In this document: piece by piece, positions 8,338 to 16,832 of the stretch
Layout of the letters: every line of letters begins with the position of its first letter
Numbering within the stretch: the stretch's first letter is position 1
DNA from: Angelobacter sp036521855
GTDB taxonomy: Bacteria; Acidobacteriota; Terriglobia; Terriglobales; Acidobacteriaceae
DNA: 64,000 bases
Assembly: GCA_036521855.1 (NCBI GenBank)
Contig: DATDGY010000240.1
Span: forward strand, 27,155-91,154
Reading direction: 5' to 3'
The notes under the pieces: generated by a model
What the model was told of the DNA's origin: nothing
What the model saw: only the letters and a program-made list of their open reading frames with translations
Databases searched by the model: none
Made by a program: the position numbers and the translations under genes

Positions 8338-9522
8338 TCAGAGCACCGCGGTTTCATGCAGAAGAGCGCCTTTGGCAAAGCGGTCATAGCCGAGCATTGA
8401 CGCATCCTTCACCACGTCGGTTTTCCCTGTCAAAATGAGGTCAGAGAGGATCTTCCCGGTGGCGGGAGCGTGCATCACGCCATGCCCGCTGAAGCCGTTG
8501 GCGAGGAAAAAACCGGGGACGCCGGGCACGGGGCCGAGGATGGCGTGATGATCCGGTGTCATTTCGTAGAGGCCGGCCCAGGCCCGCTTGGGGTTGATGG
8601 CAAGGTTCTCGAAGACCGGCACGCGATCGGCAGCATGGGTGAGAATCTTTTCGATGAAAGAAGGCTCGAAGTCCATCTTGTAGCCGGGAGTCTCTTCGGG
8701 ATCGTTCCAGGCCAGCAGGAAACCGCGTCCCTCGGGACGAAAATGAAAACCGGTGGACATGTCAATGACCATGGGCGAAGAATGGGGGAAGTCTTCGAAG
8801 GGTTCGGAGGGAACCAGCATCCTTCGCAAGGGCTCCACCGGCAGTTCCACACCCGCCAGGCGAGCTGCTTGCGCCGCCCACGCGCCGGCGGCGTTGACCA
8901 CGGTGCGCGTGGCCACGTGCCCCCGCGTGGTTTCTACACCGCAGACGCCGCGTTGGTCCAGGGCGATCCCAGTCACTTCCGTCTTCTTCCACAGGTTTGC
9001 GCCTAGTTCCGCCGCGCGGGACATGAACCCCATCATGGCGCTGTAGGGATCAACAAAGCCGTCGGTCGAGCAGAAACTGCCGCCCATGATGTCATCCGAA
9101 CGCAACTGAGGAAGCATGTTGGCGATCTCGGCCGCGGTCAGCAGCTTGACTGTTTCTAGTCCCAATGCCGTCTGCTGCTCAAAGTTCGCGCGCAGATATG
9201 CCAGATGCGATTCCCGGGTGGCCACGAACAAATAGCCTTGGTCGCGATAGCCTGAGGGATGACCCACTGTTTCTTCAAAGCTCGCATAAAAGGGAATCGA
9301 ATAGAGCGACATCTGGATATTCACCGGCGTGGAAAACTGTGCCCGAACCCCGCCCATGCTCTTTCCGGTGGACCCCTTGCCCTGGGAACTGTCCCGCTCC
9401 ACCGCCAGCACGCTCTTACAACCAGCGGCCGTGAGGTGCCACGCGATGCTGGAACCCACAATCCCGCCGCCGATAATGACTACATCCGCAGTATGCATGG
9501 CTTGTGTTGACGACATTAACAT
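8338..9522 (-). CDS. FAD-dependent oxidoreductase of the DAO family (sarcosine/glycine oxidase-like)
   Basis: About 390 residues with the Rossmann FAD motif DVVIIGGGIVGSSIAWHL followed by the acidic VERD. The STGKSMGGVRAQF loop is typical of DAO/GlpA-type oxidases. The C-terminal block RAWAGLYEMTPDHHAILGP and NGFSGHGVMHAPATG is the usual FAD-contacting end of amino-acid oxidases and sarcosine oxidase beta-like proteins. ATG 9498 (MHTADVV) may be the true start instead of ATG 9522. The substrate is probably a secondary or cyclic amine or a D-amino acid. No partner gene is adjacent. Confidence 0.87.
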   Translation of the reverse strand: MLMSSTQAMHTADVVIIGGGIVGSSIAWHLTAAGCKSVLAVERDSSQGKGSTGKSMGGVRAQFSTPVNIQMSLYSIPFYASFEETVGHPSGYRDQGYLFVATRESHLAYLRANFEQQTALGLETVKLLTAAEIANMLPQLRSDDIMGGSFCSTDGFVDPYSAMMGFMSRAAELGANLWKKTEVTGIALDQRGVCGVETTRGHVATRTVVNAAGAWAAQAARLAGVELPVEPLRRMLVPSEPFEDFPHSSPMVIDMSTGFHFRPEGRGFLLAWNDPEETPGYKMDFEPSFIEKILTHAADRVPVFENLAINPKRAWAGLYEMTPDHHAILGPVPGVPGFFLANGFSGHGVMHAPATGKILSDLILTGKTDVVKDASMLGYDRFAKGALLHETAVL

Positions 9523-10028
9523 GGGTGAAGTTCATTCCAGGAAACCATGCTTTCGAAGAAGAAATTCGGCGATGGGTCGGAAGAGATGCGTCAGTCTGAA
9601 AACATAAAGACCAAGCGGGGAGCCGAAACCCCGTGAATGACACAATTTGTTAGGCGCACATGGGCGCGTAACCGTGAAGAGCTGTTCCCTTTAACAATCT
9701 AAGGTTGGATCGGCTGCTCAGCAAGTCAGTCTTAAGAAAAAAGGGGCCGCAGCTTCCGGGTCCACGTACCCCCTTTTAAGCAGTCGACGGATGAGCCTGC
9801 TCAGGCTTAAGGGTAATGGTTGCCGGATGCTATTTGCCGTGTTTATGGTTCCAATGTTTACAGTGGCCGCAAGTACATCATCCACCATGGCAACAGGTGC
9901 TGCATTAGCACGGCCGAAAGGACAGAAAAAATGGCTTCGTACGTACAGGGCACGGACCGTGGGGCCTCGGAAGCGATGTTCGCGTGGCTCTTGAAGGTGG
10001 GTGCGTGAGCTTTTAACACGACATTTCT
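9523..10028. other. Intergenic, no gene recognised
   Basis: About 500 bp lie between the divergent DAO-type gene and the phosphite operon promoter. Frames of 60 to 115 codons exist on both strands but lack protein-like character, and two minus-strand frames overlap each other. A minus-oriented hairpin with a T-run (9737-9777) is the only structured element, leaving room for an unrecognised small RNA. Confidence 0.5.
9737..9777 (-). terminator. Putative intrinsic terminator (minus strand)
   Basis: AAAAGGGG (9739-9746) pairs with CCCCTTTT (9770-9777) around a 23-base loop. Read on the minus strand, the hairpin ends in a run of six T. The loop side carries GCAGCTT, as does the terminator at 31332-31363. 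No clear gene is seen just upstream on that strand, so it may end an unrecognised small transcript. Confidence 0.45.
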
Positions 10029-10058
10029 TTGACATTGCACGCGGCGTCTCTTTAGCAT
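10029..10058 (+). promoter_or_regulatory. Candidate sigma-70 promoter of the phosphite operon
   Basis: A perfect TTGACA at 10029-10034 is followed, after 18 bases, by TAGCAT at 10053-10058. The pair lies about 90 bp before the GTG start of the binding-protein gene, correctly placed to drive the four-gene operon. No obvious Pho-box repeat was recognised. Confidence 0.5.
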
Positions 10059-10148
10059 GTGCCATTCACAGAGGTGCCGCAGATTTTGAGCGTTAAGGAA
10101 GCATTTGCCCCGGTCGAAGGGCTCTCATCATCAAGAAAGGACCATGAC

Positions 10149-10991
10149 GTGGACCGTCAAAAAACAGGATACGTGTTTGTTCTCTTCGGCTTGCTGGTTT
10201 TTGCCTTGCATGCCGCCGACAAGCCTGTCGCCGTGGGAATGATTCCCGACGCTGGCGCTACTCAGGTATCCATCCAGGAAAAGGCTCCGCTGAAAGACTA
10301 CCTGAGCCGTCAAATGGGCGGAGAAGTTAACCTGGTGATTCCCACCAACTACAACGCCACCGTAGAGGCCTTGGGCAACGGCTCCCTCGACTTTGCCTAC
10401 CTGGGTGGACTGACCTACCTGAAGGCACGCAAGCAATACGGCGTGTTGCCCCTGGTGCAGCGCACCAGCGATCTTGAGTTCCACTCGCTGTTCATCACCG
10501 GCGCCAACTCGAGCATTAACTCACTCGCTGATCTGAAAGGGAAGACCTTCGCTTTCGGCGATATCAACTCCACTAGCGGCCATCTGATGCCATACATGGA
10601 GCTGAAACAGGCGGGCATCAACGTGGACACTGACTTGAAATACCGCTACACGGGCAGCCATCCCGCCACGGCCAAGGCTGTGGAGTCAGGCGCGGCCGAT
10701 GCCGGAGCCCTGGACGAAACCGTCTACAACTCCATGCTTTCCGAAGGCAAACTGGACAAGACGAAGGTGCGGGTCTTTTACACCTCGAAGCCGTTCGTGG
10801 ACTACGTCTGGGTGGCGCGGAAAGACATCAGCCAGGACCAGAAAGAGAGATTCATCCTGGCCTTCACCCGGCTCAAGGAGGGCAAGGACGACGCGGTCCT
10901 GCAAATCCTTCGTGGTAAGAGCTTTGTTCGCGCCACAGACGACGAATATGGTGTGCTCCGGCTGGTTGCGGAAGAGTTGAAAATGTTTTGA
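10149..10991 (+). CDS. ptxB: Phosphite/phosphonate ABC transporter substrate-binding protein
   Basis: A PhnD/PtxB-type periplasmic binding protein of about 281 residues. The frame is open from 10059, but GTG 10149, preceded by AAGGA, begins a clean signal peptide (MDRQKTGYVFVLFGLLVFAL, then HAADKP). Family features: VAVGMIPDAGATQ at the start, NGSLDFAYLGGLTYLKA, the SLADLKGKTFAFGDINSTSG block that wraps the oxyanion, and DAGALDETVYNSM. It is first in an operon with ATPase, permease and phosphite dehydrogenase, so the expected ligand is phosphite. The gene name follows this context; phosphonate or hypophosphite binding cannot be excluded. Confidence 0.88.
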   Translation: MDRQKTGYVFVLFGLLVFALHAADKPVAVGMIPDAGATQVSIQEKAPLKDYLSRQMGGEVNLVIPTNYNATVEALGNGSLDFAYLGGLTYLKARKQYGVLPLVQRTSDLEFHSLFITGANSSINSLADLKGKTFAFGDINSTSGHLMPYMELKQAGINVDTDLKYRYTGSHPATAKAVESGAADAGALDETVYNSMLSEGKLDKTKVRVFYTSKPFVDYVWVARKDISQDQKERFILAFTRLKEGKDDAVLQILRGKSFVRATDDEYGVLRLVAEELKMF

Positions 10992-11031
10992 GACTGTACA
11001 CTGTATCCCCGCGTTGCAGGGAGATCAAAAG

Positions 11032-11778
11032 TTGTCGGTACTGAAGATCACAAACCTGGTGGTGGTCCGTTCCAAGAACTCTCCTCCGGTCCTGAACGGC
11101 GTGTCGCTCTCCGTGGACAGTGGAGAGAAGGTGGCCATCCTGGGCCCCAGTGGCGCGGGTAAGACCAGCCTCTTTCGCGCTATCAACGGCTTTGTTCCCA
11201 TTCGCTCCGGCCAAATTACAGTAGATGGCGTCCCGCTCGGAGGGCTGCACGGGAAACGGCTGCGCCAGTTGCGGCGACATATCGCCGTAGTGTCGCAGCG
11301 GCATGACCTGGTGGACCGCCTGCGCGTCCACCAGAACGTGATGGCCGGAGCCCTGGGGCGCTGGTCAACGTGGCACGCACTGCGGTTTTTGTTAAGGCCG
11401 CGCGCGGACGAGCTGGCCGAGGCGGAGAACGCGCTGCGCCGCGTAGGCATCGCCCACAAACTGCGCGAGCGGACTTCGGAAATCTCCGGCGGCGAGCATC
11501 AGCGCGTGGCCATCGCCCGCGCGTTGGTGCAGCAGCCCACGCTCCTCTTGGCCGATGAACCAATCGCTTCTCTAGACCCGGATTTGAGTCATCAGATCCT
11601 TTCCTTGTTGTGCCAGCTGGCCGGCGAGACCGGGTTTGCCTTGTTTTGTTCGCTGCACCAACAGGAGTATGCCTACAGATATTTCGACCGGGTGATCCGT
11701 ATCCATCAAGGAGTGATTGAGTCTCTGAATTCGCGGCCGCAAGCGACCTCTGGGCAGCGCGTGGGGACGGGGGACTGA
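11032..11778 (+). CDS. ptxA: Phosphite/phosphonate ABC transporter ATP-binding protein
   Basis: A PhnC-like ABC ATPase of about 248 residues with Walker A GPSGAGKTS, Q-loop VSQRHDLVDRL, signature ISGGEHQRVAIARAL, Walker B LLLADEPIASLDP and H-loop CSLHQQEYA. The frame opens at a TTG at 11014. The TTG at 11032 has AGGGAG eight bases upstream and is the likelier start (MSVLKITNLVVV). Its stop overlaps the ATG of the permease gene by one base, showing tight translational coupling. It energises phosphite import together with the neighbouring binding protein and permease. Confidence 0.9.
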   Translation: MSVLKITNLVVVRSKNSPPVLNGVSLSVDSGEKVAILGPSGAGKTSLFRAINGFVPIRSGQITVDGVPLGGLHGKRLRQLRRHIAVVSQRHDLVDRLRVHQNVMAGALGRWSTWHALRFLLRPRADELAEAENALRRVGIAHKLRERTSEISGGEHQRVAIARALVQQPTLLLADEPIASLDPDLSHQILSLLCQLAGETGFALFCSLHQQEYAYRYFDRVIRIHQGVIESLNSRPQATSGQRVGTGD

Positions 11779-13175
11779 TGCACGGCCTGGAAAGTTTCTT
11801 CTCGACGCTCAGGCAGTTCTTTCCGCCGGAGTACAAGCTCTCGTATCTTCAGGCACTCTCGAAGGAAGCGATCCCGCAGACCCTGGAGATGGCCGCAGGA
11901 GCTATGTTGCTTTCAGCGACCGTGGGGTTGCTGGTCGCGTTGTACATTGGCGCGCGCATGCCTGGTTGGCGCCTGCTCTACGGCTTGCTGGCCACGGTTC
12001 GTGCCATACCCGATCTCACGATGGCGATTCTGTTCGTTGTGGTGGTGGGGATCGGCCCGCCCTCTGGAATGCTGGGCTTGGCCACTTTCTACGCTGCGGC
12101 CATGGGTAAGGTATTCGCGGACCTGTTTATTTCGGCCGACCCCGATCCGGTAGAAGCACTGCACGCGACCGGCGCCCGCCCGCTCATCGTGGCGCTTTAC
12201 GCCTTGCTTCCTCTGCGCTCCAAGGACCTGCTGACTTATGGGTCGTATGAGTTTGAAAGCAAAGTGCGGGCTTGCGTGATCGTCGGCGCAGTGGGCGCTG
12301 GTGGACTTGCCGGGGAACTGATGGGGACCATCAACCAGCTGGATTACCAGAGAACTTCCACCGTCATCATCGTTCTGGTGCTGGTGGTTGCTTTGATTGA
12401 CAGGCTTACCTGGCTGGTACGCAGATATCCCCTGATGCTGGTGGCTTTTCTGCCCTTGGGCCTGATCTGTGCCTGGATCAACCGGCCGCAGAATTTCTTC
12501 TTCGCCCATACGCTTGACGTGCTACGTTCCATGCTGCCGCCAAGGCTCACGCCCGAAGAGCTACACGATGTGCCGCGGCTTATCGGCGAGACCTTGTTCA
12601 TCGCCTTCGCCGGCACCGGACTGGCCGCGCTGCTCGCTGTTCCGCTGGGAGCCGCGGGTGCGCGGAATCTAGCGCCGGCTGCTATCTATGTGCCGGTGCG
12701 GCGTCTGCTGGAAATCTTGCGTGCCATACCTGACTTGGTTTGGGGTTTGCTCCTAGTGACCACCGCGGTGATGGGGCCGCCGGCGGGCATGCTGGCAATT
12801 GGACTCCATAGCACGGGAGTCTTCGGCAAGCTTTACGCCGAGTCGATTGAGAACGTACAGCCAGAACCGGTTCTGGCGCTGGCCGCCACTGGAGCGCCCA
12901 GGATCTCTCTGGCCAGCTTCGGACTCTTGCCTCTGGCATTCCCGCCCATGGCTGTCCTCACGATGTTCCGTCTTGAATGGAACATGCGTGCGGCTACCAT
13001 CATGGGTATTATCGGCGCTGGAGGAATCGGGCAGGCCCTGTTCAACGCCCAGCAGCAGTTTTTCTACAACAAGATGGTTGCATACCTGATCATCACCTGG
13101 GGTCTTGTCATGTTGATGGACCTGGCCAATGCTGCGTTACGCAAACGCTGGAAGATCACCGAGGGCCGCGTTTGA
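11778..13175 (+). CDS. ptxC: Fused double-domain phosphite/phosphonate ABC transporter permease
   Basis: 465 residues, nearly twice the usual PhnE/PtxC length of about 270. Two complete permease halves are visible. The first (about residues 25-220) carries ATVRAIPDLTMAILFVVVVG and the EAA-type loop EALHATGARPLIVALYALLP. The second (about 265-460) repeats the pattern with LEILRAIPDLVWGLLLVTTA and the loop LALAATGAPRISL, ending in GIIGAGGIGQALF. The product should form the whole membrane channel as one chain instead of a homodimer. It sits between ptxA and ptxD with a one-base overlap upstream and 8 bases downstream. Confidence 0.9.
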   Translation: MHGLESFFSTLRQFFPPEYKLSYLQALSKEAIPQTLEMAAGAMLLSATVGLLVALYIGARMPGWRLLYGLLATVRAIPDLTMAILFVVVVGIGPPSGMLGLATFYAAAMGKVFADLFISADPDPVEALHATGARPLIVALYALLPLRSKDLLTYGSYEFESKVRACVIVGAVGAGGLAGELMGTINQLDYQRTSTVIIVLVLVVALIDRLTWLVRRYPLMLVAFLPLGLICAWINRPQNFFFAHTLDVLRSMLPPRLTPEELHDVPRLIGETLFIAFAGTGLAALLAVPLGAAGARNLAPAAIYVPVRRLLEILRAIPDLVWGLLLVTTAVMGPPAGMLAIGLHSTGVFGKLYAESIENVQPEPVLALAATGAPRISLASFGLLPLAFPPMAVLTMFRLEWNMRAATIMGIIGAGGIGQALFNAQQQFFYNKMVAYLIITWGLVMLMDLANAALRKRWKITEGRV

Positions 13176-13183
13176 CAAGGAAG

Positions 13184-14188
13184 ATGAAGGTCGTCATCAC
13201 GCACCGCGTCCATGAACAAGTCAAAAAACTGCTCGCGCGGGATTGCGAGGTCGTGGCCAATGATGGCCTGCAGAGCTGGCCACCGGGCAAATTGCTGGAG
13301 CATGCCAGCGATGCTGATGCCCTTCTGGTTTTTATGCCGGACAAAGTTGACGAAGCGTTTCTCGTTCAATGTCCCAGACTGCGCGTGATCGCGGCCGCGC
13401 TCAAGGGCTACGACAACATCGATGTAGCCGCTTGCACGAAGCGCGGCGTGTGGGTCACCATTGTCCCCGACCTTCTGTCGCAGCCCACTGCTGAACTGGC
13501 CTTAGCGCTGATTCTCGGTCTGACCCGCAACGTTGCGTCTGGCGACCGCCTGGTCCGCAGCGGCAAATTTCAAGGCTGGCGGCCGGTCCTCTATGGAGGC
13601 GGACTCGTAGGCAAGACCGTTGGCATCCTGGGCATGGGTAAGTTAGGCCAGGCCTTTGTGCGCCTGCTCGCAGGATTCAACGTCAGGATCATCTACTATG
13701 ATCCGGTGAAGATGTCGCCCGTACAAGAAGCATTCCTGGGCATGGCCCGGGGTTCCTTCGAGCAACTGCTGGCGGAGAGCGATATCGTGGTGGTCATGGT
13801 TCCGCTTACTTCCGCGACCGAACATCTCATCAACGCCGGGACGCTGGCCAAAATGAAGAAGGGAGCATACCTGGTGAACGTGGGCCGGGGTTCGGTGGTG
13901 GACGAAGCTGCCGTGGCCCAGGCGCTGGAGCAAGGTCACCTTACGGGATACGCCGCCGACGTTTTCGAAATGGAGGATTGGGCGCGCCCGGACCATCCGG
14001 CAACCGTCCATCCGGATTTGCTGGCCAACGCGGAGCACACATTGTTCACGCCCCACTCGGGCACCGCGGTAAGCAAAGCCCGCCTGGAGATCGAGCTATC
14101 CGCCGCCACAAATATTTTGCAGGCACTGCGCGGCGAGCGTCCGGCGGATGCGATCAACGAGATTCCTCCAACCACATTGAAAAATTGA
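13184..14188 (+). CDS. ptxD: NAD-dependent phosphite dehydrogenase
   Basis: A D-2-hydroxyacid dehydrogenase-fold protein of 334 residues (the Pseudomonas stutzeri enzyme has 336). It oxidises phosphite to phosphate with NAD+. Signature segments match PtxD: VITHRVH, FMPDKVD, AALKGYDN, RGVWVTIVPDLL, VRSGKFQGW, GYAADVFEMEDWARPD and TLFTPHSGTAV. The catalytic set is present: Lys74, Arg235, Glu264 and His291, equivalent to K76, R237, E266 and H292; Met51 also matches. The Rossmann motif is GMGKLG (150-155). Asp173 after beta-2 favours NAD+ over NADP+. The start is ATG 13184, 8 bases after ptxC; the frame is open further upstream inside ptxC but those residues are out of frame with it. No ptxE-type regulator adjoins. 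Confidence 0.93.
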   Translation: MKVVITHRVHEQVKKLLARDCEVVANDGLQSWPPGKLLEHASDADALLVFMPDKVDEAFLVQCPRLRVIAAALKGYDNIDVAACTKRGVWVTIVPDLLSQPTAELALALILGLTRNVASGDRLVRSGKFQGWRPVLYGGGLVGKTVGILGMGKLGQAFVRLLAGFNVRIIYYDPVKMSPVQEAFLGMARGSFEQLLAESDIVVVMVPLTSATEHLINAGTLAKMKKGAYLVNVGRGSVVDEAAVAQALEQGHLTGYAADVFEMEDWARPDHPATVHPDLLANAEHTLFTPHSGTAVSKARLEIELSAATNILQALRGERPADAINEIPPTTLKN

Positions 14189-14227
14189 GCCACCCCCTAC
14201 ATTCTGTAATCAAAGGATTCAGGCCTT

Positions 14228-14701
14228 ATGGAAAGCATCGATTCTCTTCGCCGCCATCTTGTGGATCTATTGACCAAAGCTGAGGCCCACGTTGACGCTC
14301 GCTCCACGCTGCAGGACTTTCCTCCACAGCTTCGCGGGCGCAAACCCGAAGGCGCTCCGCATACGCCGTGGCAATTGCTGGAGCATATGCGCCTGGCGCA
14401 ATGGGACATCCTGCGCTTCAGCGTGGATCCAAAACATGTCTCGCCCAAGTGGCCGGAAGGGTATTGGCCAAAGCACGACGCTCCATCCAGCGACAAGGCG
14501 TGGAAGGAGAGCGTGCAGCAGCTTCTGGCCGATCTTGATGCCATGTGTGACCTGGTGCGAGACAAAAAACGCGACCTCTTTGCGCCCATCCCTCACGGCG
14601 ACGGTCAGACTCTGCTGCGCGAGGCTCTGCTGGTGGCCGATCACAACTCTTACCACCTGGGCCAATTAGTGATGGTCCGGAAAACGCTGGAAGGTGAGTA
14701 A
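14228..14701 (+). CDS. DinB family protein
   Basis: 157 residues, a four-helix DinB/YfiT-type bundle. The metal-binding histidines are visible in TPWQLLEHMRLAQWDIL and in VADHNSYHLGQLV (HxxxH). Members are metal-dependent, mostly uncharacterised; some are bacillithiol or mycothiol S-transferases. It follows the phosphite operon by 39 bp but shows no functional tie to it, so it may be a separate unit. Cytoplasmic. Start ATG 14228. Confidence 0.85.
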   Translation: MESIDSLRRHLVDLLTKAEAHVDARSTLQDFPPQLRGRKPEGAPHTPWQLLEHMRLAQWDILRFSVDPKHVSPKWPEGYWPKHDAPSSDKAWKESVQQLLADLDAMCDLVRDKKRDLFAPIPHGDGQTLLREALLVADHNSYHLGQLVMVRKTLEGE

Positions 14702-14780
14702 TCCGGGTTTCAAAGACACTTTGAAAGTTGTCCGGCGAGTGCGCTCATCTCGCACAAGCGCTGGTATATTGGGAAGCGTC

Positions 14781-15788
14781 ATGAAACGCTATGGCTGTCT
14801 CGTTGCTCTTGTCTTTCTGTCAGCTACCGCTGTCGCTCAAGAATCCGCCGATCAACTTTCACTCCACTGGCAGTACGACAAGGAAGCGCCGCTGAACCTG
14901 AAGCAAGCCGGCGTCCAGGAGCGCGATGGCGTAAAGATCTATAACATCTCTTACTCCGCCCCAGTCGGAGATCGCGGCGCCGCAATCGGTCCGAATGGTG
15001 GTGCGGTGGTCGCCTACTTGGTGGTTCCTTCCGGTAAGGGACCGTTTCCGGCGGTTATCTATGGACACTGGTGTATGCCGGGATCTGAGAAAACGAACCG
15101 CACTGAGTTTCTTGATGAAGCTGTGGTCCTCGCGCATTCGGGTGTGATCTCGCTTCTGCCCGACCACGTCAGCGTCCGGCCTGGGTTTGTCGGAGACACC
15201 ACCCCCCTTAACGACCAGCAAATCGCGGTGGAGGTGCAGCAGGATGTGAACCTGCGCCGGGGCGCCGATCTGCTTCTTGCCCGCAGGGACGTTGATCCCA
15301 AACGCCTGGCTTACGTCGGCCACAGTTGCGACGCTACGGCAGGGGGCTTCCTCAGCGGCATCGACAAGCGCTTCAAGGCATTCGTGATTATGGCCGGCGA
15401 CCTTTCCGACGACGTCGACAGAAAAACCAGGTTGTTTCAAACATATCGAGAGAAGGTAGGGCCGGAAAAATTCGACGCCTTCGCCACCAAGTATTCCTGG
15501 ATGGATGCAGGAAAGTATGTTTCTCACGCCGCTCCGGCCAGCATATTACTCCAATACGCGACCGACGAGCCGTTCCTGACCGGCGAAATAGCCAAACAGT
15601 ATCTCGAAATCGTGAGCGAGCCTAAGAAGCTCAAAATCTATCAAGCTCCTCACGCCCTCAACGCCCAGGCCACCGCCGACCGCATCGCGTTTCTGGTCGA
15701 GCAGCTTGGGTTCAAGCCGCCCGACGTCAAGGCGGTGGCCGCGGTCCCTGCTTTAGTTCAGCCGCCTTGGCCCAAGCTTCCTCAGTAA
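14781..15788 (+). CDS. Secreted alpha/beta-hydrolase (dienelactone-hydrolase-like)
   Basis: ATG 14781 begins a signal peptide (MKRYGCLVALVFLSATAVAQ) and a 335-residue exported protein; the frame is also open upstream to 14694. An alpha/beta-hydrolase core follows: PSGKGPFPAVIYGHW and the nucleophile elbow YVGHSCDATAGG, then a C-terminal HALNAQA for the catalytic His. The elbow reads G-H-S-C-D rather than the usual GxSxG, which is unusual but keeps the Ser. The substrate is unknown; periplasmic location expected. Confidence 0.75.
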   Translation: MKRYGCLVALVFLSATAVAQESADQLSLHWQYDKEAPLNLKQAGVQERDGVKIYNISYSAPVGDRGAAIGPNGGAVVAYLVVPSGKGPFPAVIYGHWCMPGSEKTNRTEFLDEAVVLAHSGVISLLPDHVSVRPGFVGDTTPLNDQQIAVEVQQDVNLRRGADLLLARRDVDPKRLAYVGHSCDATAGGFLSGIDKRFKAFVIMAGDLSDDVDRKTRLFQTYREKVGPEKFDAFATKYSWMDAGKYVSHAAPASILLQYATDEPFLTGEIAKQYLEIVSEPKKLKIYQAPHALNAQATADRIAFLVEQLGFKPPDVKAVAAVPALVQPPWPKLPQ

Positions 15789-15899
15789 AGTCAACTCTTC
15801 CCTGCGGCCCTATCGCTTATTCCACGCGCCTCGAACCGGATATCCGTGCGGTTCGTTTGACCATGTGGCTTACGCTCTCGTACTCTAAAAAGTTTAGTT

Positions 15900-16832
15900 A
15901 TGCCTCATCTTCGCGTGGCGGACAACATTACGGAACTGGTCGGCGAAACTCCGATGCTGCGGCTGCGCCGCATGGCGCCGCCGGGCTCGGCCGATGTTTT
16001 TGCCAAATTGGAAAATTTGAATCCCGGCGGCAGCGTGAAAGACCGCGCGGCCATCGGCATGATCCGGCGGGCGGAAGCCGAGGGACGCCTGCATCCCGGA
16101 TCAACCATCGTGGAAGCCACGGCAGGGAACACCGGCATCGGGCTGGCTCTCATCGGGATCAACAGCGGTTACCGCGTGGTGCTCTGTGTGCCGGAGAAGT
16201 TCGCTGAGGAGAAGGTCAAGATCATGCGCGCGCTGGGCGCGGAAGTGTTCCGTACACCGGATGCAGAGGGCATGCGAGGCGCAATCAAGAAGGCCAAAGA
16301 GCTGGCGGCCGCCCTCCCCGGGTCGTTCACCGCTCTGCAATTTGAAAACCCCGCCAATCCCGACTATCACCAGCAAACCACCGCTGCTGAGATCTTTGGG
16401 CAAATGCAAGGCGAGCTGGACGCCGTGGTGGTGGGAGTCGGTACGGGCGGGACGTTCACCGGTGTGGCCCGGTTTATGAAGGAGAAACTGCCAAAAGTCC
16501 GCTGCGTCGCGGTCGAGACCCAGGGATCCGTTCTAGGCGGCGGACCGCCGGGCCCGCACAAAGTGGAAGGCATCGGCAGCAGCTTTATTCCCAAGACGTT
16601 CGATCCCAAGGTGTGTGACGAGATCATCATGGTGAGCGACCAGGACGCTTTTGACGCGGTGGCGCAAATGGCGCGACTGGAAGGCATCCTGGGCGGCTCC
16701 AGCGCCGGCGCCAACGTTTTTGCCGCTCTCCAGGTAGCCAAGAAACTGGGACCAGGGAAGCGCGTGGTGACCATCATCCCTGACGCCGCCGAGCGCTATC
16801 TCTCGAAAAACATTTTTGAAGGCGGAGTATGA
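15900..16832 (+). CDS. Cysteine synthase / cystathionine beta-synthase family PLP enzyme
   Basis: 310 residues of the fold-type II PLP family. The PLP lysine lies in NPGGSVKDRAA; the substrate loop is EATAGNTGIGLALI; the phosphate-binding loop is VGTGGTFTG; the C-terminal GGSSAGAN block is present. The usual product is cysteine from O-acetylserine and sulfide. Here the gene overlaps by 4 bp (ATGA) a cystathionine gamma-lyase-type gene, the layout of mccA-mccB reverse transsulfuration operons. Cystathionine synthesis from homocysteine and O-acetylserine or serine is therefore an equally good assignment. No CBS regulatory domain is attached. Cytoplasmic. Confidence 0.9.
   Translation: MPHLRVADNITELVGETPMLRLRRMAPPGSADVFAKLENLNPGGSVKDRAAIGMIRRAEAEGRLHPGSTIVEATAGNTGIGLALIGINSGYRVVLCVPEKFAEEKVKIMRALGAEVFRTPDAEGMRGAIKKAKELAAALPGSFTALQFENPANPDYHQQTTAAEIFGQMQGELDAVVVGVGTGGTFTGVARFMKEKLPKVRCVAVETQGSVLGGGPPGPHKVEGIGSSFIPKTFDPKVCDEIIMVSDQDAFDAVAQMARLEGILGGSSAGANVFAALQVAKKLGPGKRVVTIIPDAAERYLSKNIFEGGV

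Noticed and set aside
9718..10065. 115-codon minus-strand frame in the DAO/phosphite-operon gap
   Set aside because: It would read through the 9737-9777 terminator, has no family resemblance and no good ribosome site.
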